From assembly GCF_902499175.1 (NCBI RefSeq), contig NZ_CABVQC010000013.1:62001-126000 (forward strand): DNA of 64,000 nt, read 5' to 3'. This DNA is from Burkholderia aenigmatica. Lineage in GTDB: Bacteria; Pseudomonadota; Gammaproteobacteria; Burkholderiales; Burkholderiaceae. This document shows, piece after piece, positions 37,447-46,664 of this stretch. Made by a program: the position numbers and the translations under genes. Under the pieces are notes generated by a model. It had not been told where the DNA came from. It searched no databases and was given only the letters and a program-made list of their open reading frames with translations. Numbering within the stretch: position 1 is the stretch's first letter; the number at the start of each line of letters is the position of its first letter.

Positions 37447-38274
37447 TTATTGGTTGCCGGCCGTTTCCGACAGCCGCTTCATCGTCGCGATGCGCGCGCC
37501 GATCAGGTCGACGCGGCCCTCTTCGCCGACGAGCGGCGCCGTCGCATCGCGGAACCCGACCCACGCGCGCTGCGCGCGGACGAGCGTCGCGGCCGAATGC
37601 GCGGGCATCTTGCGGCGCAACTTCTGGTAATAGCGGTTCAGGTCGAACAGCGCGTGCTCGCATGCGGCGTCCTGTTCGCACGGCCGCACGCGGCGCACGG
37701 CCGGATCGCGCGGGGCGTTCGCCGGCTTGCCGTTCGGTTTGGCCGCGCTCGGGGCATCGCTCGGACTGCCCTGCGCGCCGCTCGTCGCAGCGACCGGCAC
37801 GGCAGCGGGCGGCGGCGCATAGCGATCCGCCGCGGCGCGCAGCGCCAGCGCGCGATCGCGCACGGGCTGCAGCTGCAGGTCGGCACTCGACATCGCGTAC
37901 GACGTGCCGCGCGTCGTGTCATACACGGCCTTCAGCAGATGCACTTCGTCCTTGCGCCACGTGAGCCAATGGCGCTGGCTGTCCTGCCAGCCACGCTTCG
38001 CGTCGGCCGGCGCATCCTTCAACAGGCGCTGATACGCGCCGTCCACCACGGCCTGCCACTGCTGCTGCGTTTCGCCCATGCACTGGATCTGGCCGGCCGG
38101 CGAAGACCGGTCGCGCCGCGCGAGGCATTGCCGCATCGCGACGTCGATCGGGTCGGCCGCCGCGACTTCCGCATGCGCGACACCCACGCCCGCCAGCCCG
38201 GCCGACCCTGCCGTCCAGACGACGAGCGCGGCCAGCGCCGCGCGCATCGCCTGGATTCGTCCGTGCGTCGCCAT
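37447..38274 (-). CDS. LprI-like periplasmic protein with two domains
   Basis: A 275-residue exported protein. The signal peptide lies within residues 1-35 (ALAALVVWTAGSAGLAGVGV, ending AHA); Met10 is an alternative start. Two LprI-type (PF07007) helical repeats are seen: one with Cys-spaced DVAMRQCLARR and IQCMGETQQQW followed by WQDSQRHWLTWRKDE, and one with CEHALFDLNRYYQKL followed by LVRAQRAWVGFRD. A Pro/Ala linker joins them. LprI proteins include lysozyme inhibitors, but most are uncharacterised. The start codon overlaps the decarboxylase stop (TGATG), implying translational coupling. Confidence 0.85.
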   Translation of the reverse strand: MATHGRIQAMRAALAALVVWTAGSAGLAGVGVAHAEVAAADPIDVAMRQCLARRDRSSPAGQIQCMGETQQQWQAVVDGAYQRLLKDAPADAKRGWQDSQRHWLTWRKDEVHLLKAVYDTTRGTSYAMSSADLQLQPVRDRALALRAAADRYAPPPAAVPVAATSGAQGSPSDAPSAAKPNGKPANAPRDPAVRRVRPCEQDAACEHALFDLNRYYQKLRRKMPAHSAATLVRAQRAWVGFRDATAPLVGEEGRVDLIGARIATMKRLSETAGNQ

Positions 38275-40553
38275 CAGTCGCGCACGCAGTCGACGAAGTA
38301 CTCGACACGGCCGTTCACCTCTTCCGCGACGAGGCCGTGGATGTCGGTGTGGAAGCCCGGGAAGCGCTCGTTGAAGTCGCGCGCGAACCGCAGGTAGTTC
38401 ACGATCGTCTTGTTGAAGCGCTCGCCCGGGATCAGCAGCGGGATGCCCGGCGGGTACGGCGTGAGCAGGATGCTCGTCACGCGGCCTTCGAGCTCGTCGA
38501 GCGGCACGCGGTCGATCTTGCGGTGCGCGAGCTTCGCGAACGCGTCCGACGGCTTCATCGCCGGCTCCATGTCCGACAGGTACATCTCCGTCGTCAGGCG
38601 CGCGATGTCGTTCGCACGGTACACGTCGTGGATCTGCGCGCACAGGTCGCGCAGGCCGACGCGCTCGTAGCGCGGATGCTGCGCGACGAATTCCGGCAGC
38701 ACGCGCCACAGCGGCTGGTTGTTGTCGTAGTCGTCCTTGAACTGCTGCAGCTCGGTCACCATCGAGTTCCAGCGGCCCTTCGTGATGCCGATCGTGAACA
38801 TGATGAAGAACGAGTACAGGCCGGTCTTCTCGACGATGATCCCGTGCTCGGCCAGGTACTTCGTGACGATCGCGGCCGGAATGCCGGTCTCGCCGAACTC
38901 GCCGTCGACGTCGAGCCCCGGCGTGATGATCGTCGCCTTGATCGGGTCGAGCATGTTGAAGCCTTCCGCCAGCGGGCCGAAGCCGTGCCAGTGGTCGTTT
39001 GGCTTCAGCATCCAGTCTTCGCGCGAGCCGATGCCTTCTTCCGACAGGTTGTCCGGGCCCCACACGCTGAAGAACCAGTCGTCTCCGTATTCGGCGTCGA
39101 CCTTGCGCATCGCGCGGCGGAAGTCGATCGCCTCGGCGATCGATTCCTCGACGAGCGCGGTGCCGCCCGGCGGCTCCATCATCGCGGCCGCGACGTCGCA
39201 CGACGCGATGATCGCGTACTGCGGGCTCGTCGACGTGTGCATCAGGTACGCCTCGTTGAAGCGGTGCTTGTCGAACGTGCGGTTCTCCGAATCCTGCACG
39301 ACGATCTGCGATGCCTGCGAGATGCCCGCGAGCAGCTTGTGCGTCGAGTGCGTCGCGAACACGAGCGCGCCGGTACGCGGACGGCCGTCGCCGATCGCGT
39401 GCATGTCGCGGTAGAAGTCGTGGAACGTCGCGTGCGGCAGCCACGCTTCGTCGAAGTGCAGCGTGTCGAGCAGGTCGCCGAGCAGGTCCTTGATCATCTC
39501 GACGTTGTAGACGACGCCGTCGTACGTGCTCTGCGTGATCGTCAGGATGCGCGGCTTCATGTCCGGGTTCTCGCGCATCGCTTCGCGCGCGAACGGGTTC
39601 GCCTCGATCTTCTTGCGGATGTTCTCCGGCTTGAATTCGTCGCGCGGGATCGGCCCGATGATCCCGAAGTGGTTGCGCGTCGGCGTCAGGAACACCGGGA
39701 TCGCGCCCGTCATCGTGATCGCGTGCAGGATCGACTTGTGGCAGTTGCGGTCGACCAGCACGATGTCGCCCGGTGCAACCGTCGCGTGCCAGACGATCTT
39801 GTTCGACGTCGACGTGCCGTTGGTCACGAAGAACAGGTGGTCCGCGCTGAAGATGCGCGCCGCGTTGCGCTCGGACGCCGCGACCGGGCCCGTGTGGTCG
39901 AGCAGCTGGCCGAGTTCGTCCACCGCGTTGCAAACGTCCGCGCGCAGCATGTTCTCGCCGAAGAACTGGTGGAACATCTGGCCGAGCGGGTTCTTCAGGA
40001 ACGCGACGCCGCCCGAGTGGCCCGGGCAGTGCCACGAGTACGAGCCTTCATCCGCGTACTTGACGAGTTCCTTGAAGAACGGCGGCGCGAGCGAGTCGAG
40101 ATAGACCTTCGCCTCGCGGATGATGTGGCGCGCGACGAACTCCGGCGTGTCCTCGAACATGTGGATGAAGCCGTGCAGCTCGCGCAGGATGTCGTTCGGC
40201 AGGTGGCGCGACGTGCGCGTCTCGCCATACAGGAAGATCGGGATGTCCGCGTTGCGGCGGCGCACTTCGGTGACGAACGCGCGCAGCTCGATGATCGCGG
40301 TCGCGAGCTCGGGCAGTTCGCCGTCCGGGCCGGTCTCGCCGAGCATGAGTTCGTCGTCGTCGATCGACAGGATGAAGCACGACGCACGGCTCGATTGCTG
40401 CGCGAACGACGTCAGATCACCGTAGCTCGTGAGACCGAGGACTTCGACACCCTCCTTCTCGATCGCTTCGGCCAACGCCCGGATGCCGGAGCCCGAGATG
40501 TTCTCGGAGCGGAAATCTTCGTCGATGATGACGACGGGGAAACGAAACTTCAT
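38274..40553 (-). CDS. PLP-dependent arginine/lysine/ornithine decarboxylase
   Basis: A 759-residue fold-III decarboxylase. The N-terminal receiver-like wing domain (1-130, PF03709), the PLP domain with Schiff-base Lys406 in HSTHKLLAG, and the C-terminal domain are all present, as in the inducible decamers AdiA, LdcI and SpeF. Other signatures are SWHCPGHSGGVAFL, HFDEAWLPH and TSTSPQYAIIAS. It releases CO2 from a basic amino acid, giving agmatine, cadaverine or putrescine. Sequence alone does not settle which substrate. It may support acid resistance or polyamine supply. Confidence 0.92.
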   Translation of the reverse strand: MKFRFPVVIIDEDFRSENISGSGIRALAEAIEKEGVEVLGLTSYGDLTSFAQQSSRASCFILSIDDDELMLGETGPDGELPELATAIIELRAFVTEVRRRNADIPIFLYGETRTSRHLPNDILRELHGFIHMFEDTPEFVARHIIREAKVYLDSLAPPFFKELVKYADEGSYSWHCPGHSGGVAFLKNPLGQMFHQFFGENMLRADVCNAVDELGQLLDHTGPVAASERNAARIFSADHLFFVTNGTSTSNKIVWHATVAPGDIVLVDRNCHKSILHAITMTGAIPVFLTPTRNHFGIIGPIPRDEFKPENIRKKIEANPFAREAMRENPDMKPRILTITQSTYDGVVYNVEMIKDLLGDLLDTLHFDEAWLPHATFHDFYRDMHAIGDGRPRTGALVFATHSTHKLLAGISQASQIVVQDSENRTFDKHRFNEAYLMHTSTSPQYAIIASCDVAAAMMEPPGGTALVEESIAEAIDFRRAMRKVDAEYGDDWFFSVWGPDNLSEEGIGSREDWMLKPNDHWHGFGPLAEGFNMLDPIKATIITPGLDVDGEFGETGIPAAIVTKYLAEHGIIVEKTGLYSFFIMFTIGITKGRWNSMVTELQQFKDDYDNNQPLWRVLPEFVAQHPRYERVGLRDLCAQIHDVYRANDIARLTTEMYLSDMEPAMKPSDAFAKLAHRKIDRVPLDELEGRVTSILLTPYPPGIPLLIPGERFNKTIVNYLRFARDFNERFPGFHTDIHGLVAEEVNGRVEYFVDCVRD

Positions 40554-40634
40554 GGGCGATTCTCCAAAAAGAACGACCGCGGCGCGTCACGCGCAGCGGT
40601 CACCCGGAAACTGGTGAGACGTTATGCAACCAGA

Positions 40635-41204
40635 TCAGGTTTTCGGCAGCGTGACACCGCGCTGCCCCTGATACTTGCCGCCGCGATCCGCGTACGACAC
40701 GTCGCACACTTCGTCGCTCTCGAAGAAGAGCACCTGCGCGACGCCTTCGTTCGCGTAGATCTTCGCGGGCAGCGGCGTGGTGTTCGAGAATTCCAGCGTG
40801 ACGTAGCCTTCCCACTCGGGTTCGAACGGCGTCACGTTGACGATGATCCCGCAGCGCGCATAGGTCGACTTGCCGAGGCAGACCGTCAGCACGGTGCGCG
40901 GGATGCGGAAATATTCGACGGTGCGGGCCAGCGCGAACGAGTTCGGCGGGATGATGCACACGTCGCCCTTGAAATCGACAAACGAACCCTCGTCGAAGTT
41001 CTTCGGATCGACGATCGTCGAGTTGATGTTCGTGAAGATCTTGAATTCGTCTGCACAGCGGATGTCGTAGCCGTAGCTCGACGTGCCGTAGCTGACGATC
41101 CGGCGACCGTCCTCGGACGCGCGGACCTGATCGGGCACGAACGGCTCGATCATCTTGTGCTCTTCGGCCATGCGCCGAATCCACTTGTCGGACTTGATGC
41201 TCAT
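40635..41204 (-). CDS. dcd: dCTP deaminase
   Basis: A 189-residue trimeric enzyme converting dCTP to dUTP in thymidylate synthesis (E. coli 193). Conserved segments are [45 protein letters not shown] and [10 protein letters not shown], which includes the catalytic Glu region. The ATG at 41204 begins [13 protein letters not shown] as in relatives. It lies 81 bp upstream of the decarboxylase gene on the same strand. Confidence 0.96.
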
Positions 41205-41316
41205 ATCAGGGCGCCTGGAAACGCTGCGTGACAGTCGGTGAGGGCCAGACCCGCGAGGCGGCGGCCAGGAAAGGCGCACATTTTACGCGATCATCGACCG
41301 GCGCACGCGGCGCCCG

Positions 41317-41853
41317 TCAACGGATCACGCCGCAAGCGAGCGCGGGTCCCGCGCCATGTTGCGGAAACGCGGGATCGCTCGCTTCGCGGTGCACCAGCGC
41401 CGCGCGGTTCATCGCCGAGCGCACGCCATCGAGGGCCAGATCGGGCGCGACGATGAAGCCGGCCGCGACGCCATTCGCGTCCGCGTGGATGTTGCCGAGA
41501 TCGCCGGCGACGCGGGCACCCGCGCGCAGCCGGTCGGCGGCCGGCGCGAACACCTGGCCGGCGCTCGAGCCGTCGCCCGCGTTGCAGTCGCCGCGTTCGT
41601 GTACCTGTAAAGCGTGATCGCTGTTCGGTGGCAGGCCGGCCAGGTTGTAGGTAACCTGCACGCCGTCCGGACGCTCGACGAAGGTCACCGCGCCGCGCGC
41701 TTGCGAGCCGACCGTCGGCAGCAGTTGTGCGTCGGCCCGTTTTTCGTGCGACGAGGAAAAGGAGGTGCAGCCGGCCAGCAGGCCCAGCGCGGCGGTGGCC
41801 AGCAGCGCGCACCGCACGCGGCCGGCGCGCACGCCGTGATGTCGTTGTTTCAT
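41317..41853 (-). CDS. Cu/Zn superoxide dismutase-like lipoprotein, degenerate metal site
   Basis: A 178-residue lipoprotein. The signal ends in LAGC with Cys29. The SodC fold is clear: VHERGDC, SAGQVFAP, AGDLGNIHADANGV and LACGVI, with both disulfide cysteines (Cys90, Cys174). However, the ligands are mostly lost: the first copper His of HVH is Gln83, the bridging His is Val101, and the zinc His residues before GDLGN are absent. His85, His155 and Asp118 remain. It is therefore unlikely to be a normal dismutase; copper binding, a structural role or loss of function are all possible. The start at 41853 has AGGAT nearby. Confidence 0.85.
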   Translation of the reverse strand: MKQRHHGVRAGRVRCALLATAALGLLAGCTSFSSSHEKRADAQLLPTVGSQARGAVTFVERPDGVQVTYNLAGLPPNSDHALQVHERGDCNAGDGSSAGQVFAPAADRLRAGARVAGDLGNIHADANGVAAGFIVAPDLALDGVRSAMNRAALVHREASDPAFPQHGAGPALACGVIR

Positions 41854-41986
41854 TCGATCCTCATGCCGGCTGGCGGCCGTTTGACACGACGGCCGCGCCG
41901 GGCGGGTAAAGGGACCCGGGAAAAGTCGCCATGATACCGCGCCTCGCGGCGCCGTAAACAGCGTGAGGCCCCGCCCCGCAAGGGTT

Positions 41987-43078
41987 TTACGTATTTTGAA
42001 CAACGATCGACGGGAACTTCGACGTCATGTCGCGCGATCGCTCGGCAATTGCCAGCGCGACCCCGCGCGCGATCTCGCGGTAGCGGCGCGCCAGCGCGCC
42101 GTCCGGATCCGCCACGACCGTCGGCGTGCCGCTGTCGGCGCGCTCGCGGATCGCGATGTCCAGCGGCAGGCTGCCGAGCACGTTCACGCCGTAGTCCTTC
42201 GCCATCCGCTCGGCCCCGCCGGCGCCGAAGATGTGCTCTTCGTGGCCGCAGTTCGAGCAGATATGGATGCTCATGTTCTCGACGATGCCGAGGATCGGAA
42301 TCCCGACCTTCTCGAACATCTTCAGGCCCTTCTTCGCGTCGAGCAGCGCGATGTCCTGCGGCGTCGTGACGATCACCGCGCCCGTGACCGGCACGCGCTG
42401 CGCGAGCGTCAGCTGGATGTCGCCGGTGCCGGGCGGCATGTCGACGATCAGGTAGTCGAGCTCGCGCCAGTTGGTCTGGCGCAGCAGTTGCTCGAGCGCG
42501 GAGGTCGCCATCGGGCCGCGCCACACCATCGGGTTGTCTTCCTCGATCAGGAAGCCGATCGAGTTTGCCTGCAGCCCGTGGCCGACGAGCGGGTTCATCG
42601 ACTGGTTGTCGGGCGACTCGGGACGCTGGCCGTGGATGCCGAGCATCGTCGGCAGCGACGGACCGTAGATGTCGGCGTCGAGGATGCCGACCGACGCGCC
42701 TTCCGCGGCAAGCGCGAGCGCGAGGTTGACGGCCGTCGTGCTCTTGCCGACGCCGCCCTTGCCCGACGCGACCGCCACGATGTTTTTCACGTTCGGCAGC
42801 AGTTTCACGCCACGCTGCACCGTATGTGCGACGATCTCCTGCGACACCGCGATGCGCGCATCGCGCACGCCGGCCACGGCCTGCAGCGCCGCGGTGATGC
42901 GTGCGCGCACGTCGTCGTGCTGGCTGCGCGCGGGATAACCGAGCACCACGTCGAGCGCCACGACGTCGCCGTCGATCGCGACGTTGCGCACGCCCTTGTT
43001 CGCCGCATACGGGCGGCCGGTATTGGGGTCGACGACAGCCGCCAAAGCGGCGTCGACTTGTGCCCGGTCAATGCTCAT
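41987..43078 (-). CDS. mrp: Mrp/ApbC iron-sulfur cluster carrier ATPase
   Basis: A 363-residue Fe-S carrier. An N-terminal MIP18/DUF59 domain (1-90) is followed by a deviant Walker P-loop, VASGKGGVGKSTTAVNLA, then VDMPPGTGD and the cluster-binding Cys pair in HICSNCGH. It transfers [4Fe-4S] clusters to apo-enzymes. The ATG at 43078 opens MSIDRAQVDAAL; a longer frame adds 33 unlikely residues. In many betaproteobacteria it lies next to metG, as it nearly does here. Confidence 0.94.
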   Translation of the reverse strand: MSIDRAQVDAALAAVVDPNTGRPYAANKGVRNVAIDGDVVALDVVLGYPARSQHDDVRARITAALQAVAGVRDARIAVSQEIVAHTVQRGVKLLPNVKNIVAVASGKGGVGKSTTAVNLALALAAEGASVGILDADIYGPSLPTMLGIHGQRPESPDNQSMNPLVGHGLQANSIGFLIEEDNPMVWRGPMATSALEQLLRQTNWRELDYLIVDMPPGTGDIQLTLAQRVPVTGAVIVTTPQDIALLDAKKGLKMFEKVGIPILGIVENMSIHICSNCGHEEHIFGAGGAERMAKDYGVNVLGSLPLDIAIRERADSGTPTVVADPDGALARRYREIARGVALAIAERSRDMTSKFPSIVVQNT

Positions 43079-43429
43079 CGAAACTCCGTGAAAACGTTTT
43101 TCTCGCGCGCAAACGTCAAAAAATATCAAATTACGCTGCGAAAATCGGGAAAAGTGAAAGAATCTGTTGCACGCCATTGCGCGAACGCGCGACCCGGCGC
43201 ACTCTTCGCGTGCGGCATGCTATAGGGCCAAATCGGCCACTTACCGCCTATATTGTAGAGGCTGACGCGTCGCACTGTCCCAACAGCCACGCTGACGGAC
43301 AGGGCATGCGGCCACCTCGGCGGCTGCCGCGAGTGCAGGCCTGCCCTCCTTTTTCGGGCGGCCCGCACTGGGAGCCGTAACTGTTGTTGTCGTCGTTGTC
43401 GACTCGTTCAACCAAGAGAGGAATCCAAG
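43079..43429. promoter_or_regulatory. Divergent region mrp / OmpA-domain lipoprotein
   Basis: This 351-bp region has no gene. The mrp-proximal 80 bp is AT-rich with several A and T runs, and TATATT is at 43249-43254 facing the lipoprotein gene. These probably mark the two promoters. No clear operator was found. Confidence 0.4.
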
Positions 43430-44074
43430 ATGAACATGAAAATCGCGACCCGCTTGTCCGTCTTCGCATTGGCCGGCGCACTGCTGGCAGGCTGCGCCAC
43501 GCAGCAAGGCAACAACGCGGCCGTCGGTACCGGCACGGGTGCGGCGCTGGGCGCAGGCATCGGCGCGCTGGCAGGTGGCGGCAAGGGCGCGGCGATCGGC
43601 GCGGGTGTGGGCGCACTGGTCGGCGGCGTGACGGGTTACAACTGGCAGGCGATCAAGAACAAGCTCGCACCGTCGGCAGCGCAGACGGGCACGCAAGTGA
43701 CCGAGCAGCCGGACGGCTCGCTGAAGCTGAACGTGCCGAGCTCGGTGACGTTCGCGACGAACCAGTACGCGATCACGCCGGCCTTCACGCCGCTGCTGAA
43801 CGACCTGGCGACGACGCTGAACCAGAACCCGCAAGTGACGGCATCGATCGTCGGCTACACGGACAGCACGGGCTCGGCCCAGCTGAACCAGACGCTGTCG
43901 CAAAACCGCGCGCAAAGCGTCGTGAACGCACTGGCACAGCGCGGCGTGAACGGCGGCCGCCTGTCGGCGCAAGGCATGGGCGCATCGAACCCGATCGCGG
44001 ACAACGCGACCGAAGCCGGCCGCGCACAGAACCGCCGCGTCGAAATCTACCTGCGCGCAGCACAGGCGCAGTAA
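43430..44074 (+). CDS. OmpA-domain outer-membrane lipoprotein
   Basis: A 214-residue lipoprotein. The signal ends in LLAGC with Cys22. Residues 30-70 form a Gly-zipper (GTGAALGAGIGALAGGGKGA), which can insert in a membrane. Residues 95-210 are an OmpA/Pal-type peptidoglycan-binding domain, with GYTDSTGSAQLNQTLSQNRA and GRAQNRRVEIYL including the diaminopimelate-binding Asp and Arg positions. It resembles YiaD-like proteins that tether the outer membrane. It is a monocistronic gene with a downstream terminator. Confidence 0.92.
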   Translation: MNMKIATRLSVFALAGALLAGCATQQGNNAAVGTGTGAALGAGIGALAGGGKGAAIGAGVGALVGGVTGYNWQAIKNKLAPSAAQTGTQVTEQPDGSLKLNVPSSVTFATNQYAITPAFTPLLNDLATTLNQNPQVTASIVGYTDSTGSAQLNQTLSQNRAQSVVNALAQRGVNGGRLSAQGMGASNPIADNATEAGRAQNRRVEIYLRAAQAQ

Positions 44075-44449
44075 GCGCACGACGAGGAGAAGGCGCGGGC
44101 CCGCCGCTCGCGCCACCCCGCCGGGCAAGGCTTCCGGCGGAGCCGGTAACAAATCGAAAAAAATTTCGAACTTCTGTCGCGGCCCGTGGTCAGTATTTAC
44201 GGTACGCGGCTGGTGTTGCCGGCGCGTCACCATTCTCCTCTTGTCGTTGTTGCTCCGGGGCCGTATCCGCCCCGGTTTTTTTTGCCCGCAGAATTCGTGC
44301 TGCATCGCAGCACATCACCGTCGGGCCCGCCGCTTGCGCGGCCCCGCCCGTTTCGGCGCCCGTTCGAGGGCGCCTGCCCGCGTCGCTGACGCGCGCCCCT
44401 GCTAGAATCGCAGTTTCCCGTCGTTTTTCCGCCGTCCTCTACAGACCCT
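44075..44449. other. Intergenic region between OmpA-like gene and metG
   Basis: This 375-bp region has no gene. It holds the lipoprotein terminator (44255-44283) and, close to metG, the -10-like hexamer TAGAAT at 44403-44408. Confidence 0.55.
44255..44283 (+). terminator. Rho-independent terminator of OmpA-like gene
   Basis: CCGGGGC (44255-44261) pairs with GCCCCGG (44269-44275), with a 7-nt loop and eight T. It lies 180 nt after the stop, so the mRNA would have a long 3' UTR. Confidence 0.9.
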
Positions 44450-46606
44450 ATGTCCGCATCCGACCTCACTTCCGTGCAGGCTGCGGCGCCGCAAGGTGGC
44501 CGCCAGATCCTCGTTACGTCCGCACTGCCCTATGCCAACGGGCAGATCCACATCGGCCACATGGTCGAGTACATCCAGACCGACATCTGGGTGCGGACGC
44601 TGCGAATGCATGGCCATGAGGTCTACTACATCGGTGCCGACGATACGCACGGCACGCCGATCATGCTGCGCGCGGAGAAGGAAGGCCTGACCCCGAAGCA
44701 GCTGATCGATCGCGTGTGGGCCGAACACAAGCGCGACTTCGACAGCTTCGGCGTGTCGTTCGACAACTTCTACTCGACCGATTCGGACGAGAACCGCGTG
44801 CTGAGCGAGAAGATCTACGTCGCGCTGCAGGAAGCCGGCTTCATCGCCGAGCGCGAGATCGAGCAGGCCTACGATCCCGTCAAGGAGATGTTCCTGCCGG
44901 ATCGCTTCATCAAGGGCGAGTGCCCGAAGTGCCACGCGAAGGACCAGTACGGCGACAACTGCGAAGTGTGCGGCTCGACCTACCTGCCGACCGAACTGCT
45001 GAACCCGTATTCGGTCGTGTCGGGCGCGACGCCGGTGCGCAAGACGTCGAAGCACTACTTCTTCCGCCTGTCCGATCCGCGCTGCGAAACGTTCCTGCGC
45101 GAATGGGTGAGCGGCCTCGCGCAACCCGAAGCGACCAACAAAATGCGCGAATGGCTCGGCGACGCTGGCGAAGCCAAGCTCGCCGACTGGGACATCTCGC
45201 GTGACGCGCCGTACTTCGGCTTCGAGATCCCGGGCGCGCCCGGCAAGTATTTCTACGTGTGGCTCGACGCGCCGGTCGGCTACTACGCGAGCTTCAAGAA
45301 CCTGTGCGACCGCAACGGCATCGACTTCGATGCGTGGGTCCGCCCGGGCTCGACCACCGAGCAGTATCACTTCATCGGCAAGGACATCCTGTACTTCCAC
45401 ACGCTGTTCTGGCCCGCGATGCTCGAGTTCTCGGGCCACCGCACGCCGACCAACGTGTTCGCGCACGGCTTCCTGACGGTCGACGGCGCAAAGATGTCGA
45501 AGTCGCGCGGCACGTTCATCACTGCGCAGAGCTACATCGACACGGGCCTGAACCCCGAATGGCTGCGCTACTACTTCGCCGCGAAGCTGAACGCGACGAT
45601 GGAAGACATCGACCTGAACCTCGACGACTTCCAGGCGCGCGTGAACAGCGACCTCGTCGGCAAGTACGTGAACATCGCGAGCCGCGCGGCAGGCTTCCTG
45701 ATCAAGCGCTTCGACGGCCGCGTGCAGGACAGCGCGATGAACCATCCGCTCGTCGCGAAGCTGCGCGATGCGATTCCGCAGATCGCCGCGCACTACGAAG
45801 CACGCGAGTACGGCCGCGCGCTGCGCCACACGATGGAACTCGCGGACGAAGTGAACGCGTACGTCGACGGCGCGAAGCCGTGGGATCTCGCGAAGGATCC
45901 GGCCAACGCAGTCGCGCTGCACGAAACCTGCAGCGTGAGCCTCGAGTCCTTCCGCCTGCTGTCGCTCGCGCTGAAGCCGGTGATGCCGCGTGTGGCCGAA
46001 GCCGTCGAATCGTTCTTCGGGATCGCGCCGCTCGCTTGGGCCGATGCCACGAAGCCGCTGTCGTCGGCACAGCCGATCAAGGCGTACCAGCACCTGATGA
46101 CGCGCGTCGACCCGAAGCAGATCGAAGCGCTGCTCGCCGCGAACCGCGATTCGCTGCAGGCCGAAGCCACCGGCGCGGCCGCCGCGAGCGCGAATGCCGC
46201 GAAGGATGCGAAGAACAACGCGAAGGCGAATGCGAAGCATGCGGTCGTGAACGGCGCGGACGACGCACCGATTTCGATCGACGATTTCGCGAAGATCGAC
46301 CTGCGCATCGCGAAGATCGTCGCGTGCCAGGCCGTCGAGGGCTCGGACAAGCTGCTGCAGCTCACGCTCGACGTCGGCGAGGAAAAGACCCGCAACGTGT
46401 TCTCGGGCATCAAGTCCGCGTACCAGCCCGAGCAGCTCGTCGGCAAGCTGACCGTGATGGTCGCGAACCTCGCGCCGCGCAAGATGAAGTTCGGCCTGTC
46501 CGAAGGGATGGTGCTTGCCGCGTCGGCCACCGACGAGAAGGCGGAACCGGGCCTCTACATCCTCGAGCCGCACAGCGGCGCGAAGCCCGGCATGCGCGTG
46601 AAGTAA
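44450..46606 (+). CDS. metG: Methionyl-tRNA synthetase
   Basis: A 718-residue class I synthetase charging tRNA-Met. HIGH is at 34-37 ([11 protein letters not shown]), the zinc knuckle reads [18 protein letters not shown], and KMSKS is at 348-352. The anticodon-binding domain follows, then a low-complexity Ala/Asn/Lys linker (about 565-600) and the C-terminal tRNA-binding EMAP-type dimerisation domain ([15 protein letters not shown]). Full-length E. coli-type architecture. Confidence 0.97.
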   Translation: MSASDLTSVQAAAPQGGRQILVTSALPYANGQIHIGHMVEYIQTDIWVRTLRMHGHEVYYIGADDTHGTPIMLRAEKEGLTPKQLIDRVWAEHKRDFDSFGVSFDNFYSTDSDENRVLSEKIYVALQEAGFIAEREIEQAYDPVKEMFLPDRFIKGECPKCHAKDQYGDNCEVCGSTYLPTELLNPYSVVSGATPVRKTSKHYFFRLSDPRCETFLREWVSGLAQPEATNKMREWLGDAGEAKLADWDISRDAPYFGFEIPGAPGKYFYVWLDAPVGYYASFKNLCDRNGIDFDAWVRPGSTTEQYHFIGKDILYFHTLFWPAMLEFSGHRTPTNVFAHGFLTVDGAKMSKSRGTFITAQSYIDTGLNPEWLRYYFAAKLNATMEDIDLNLDDFQARVNSDLVGKYVNIASRAAGFLIKRFDGRVQDSAMNHPLVAKLRDAIPQIAAHYEAREYGRALRHTMELADEVNAYVDGAKPWDLAKDPANAVALHETCSVSLESFRLLSLALKPVMPRVAEAVESFFGIAPLAWADATKPLSSAQPIKAYQHLMTRVDPKQIEALLAANRDSLQAEATGAAAASANAAKDAKNNAKANAKHAVVNGADDAPISIDDFAKIDLRIAKIVACQAVEGSDKLLQLTLDVGEEKTRNVFSGIKSAYQPEQLVGKLTVMVANLAPRKMKFGLSEGMVLAASATDEKAEPGLYILEPHSGAKPGMRVK

Positions 46607-46634
46607 GCCGCACGCCCTGCCGCTTGCGAAAAAA

Positions 46635-46664
46635 AGCCCCGCACGATCCGTGCGGGGCTTTTTT
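46635..46664. terminator. Bidirectional terminator metG / tamB
   Basis: An 11-bp stem (46635-46645 with 46649-46659) flanked by A and T runs. The T run touches the tamB stop codon. Confidence 0.93.

Noticed and set aside
41317..41853. Annotation as an active Cu/Zn superoxide dismutase
   Set aside because: Most metal ligands are substituted, so activity cannot be assumed from the fold.
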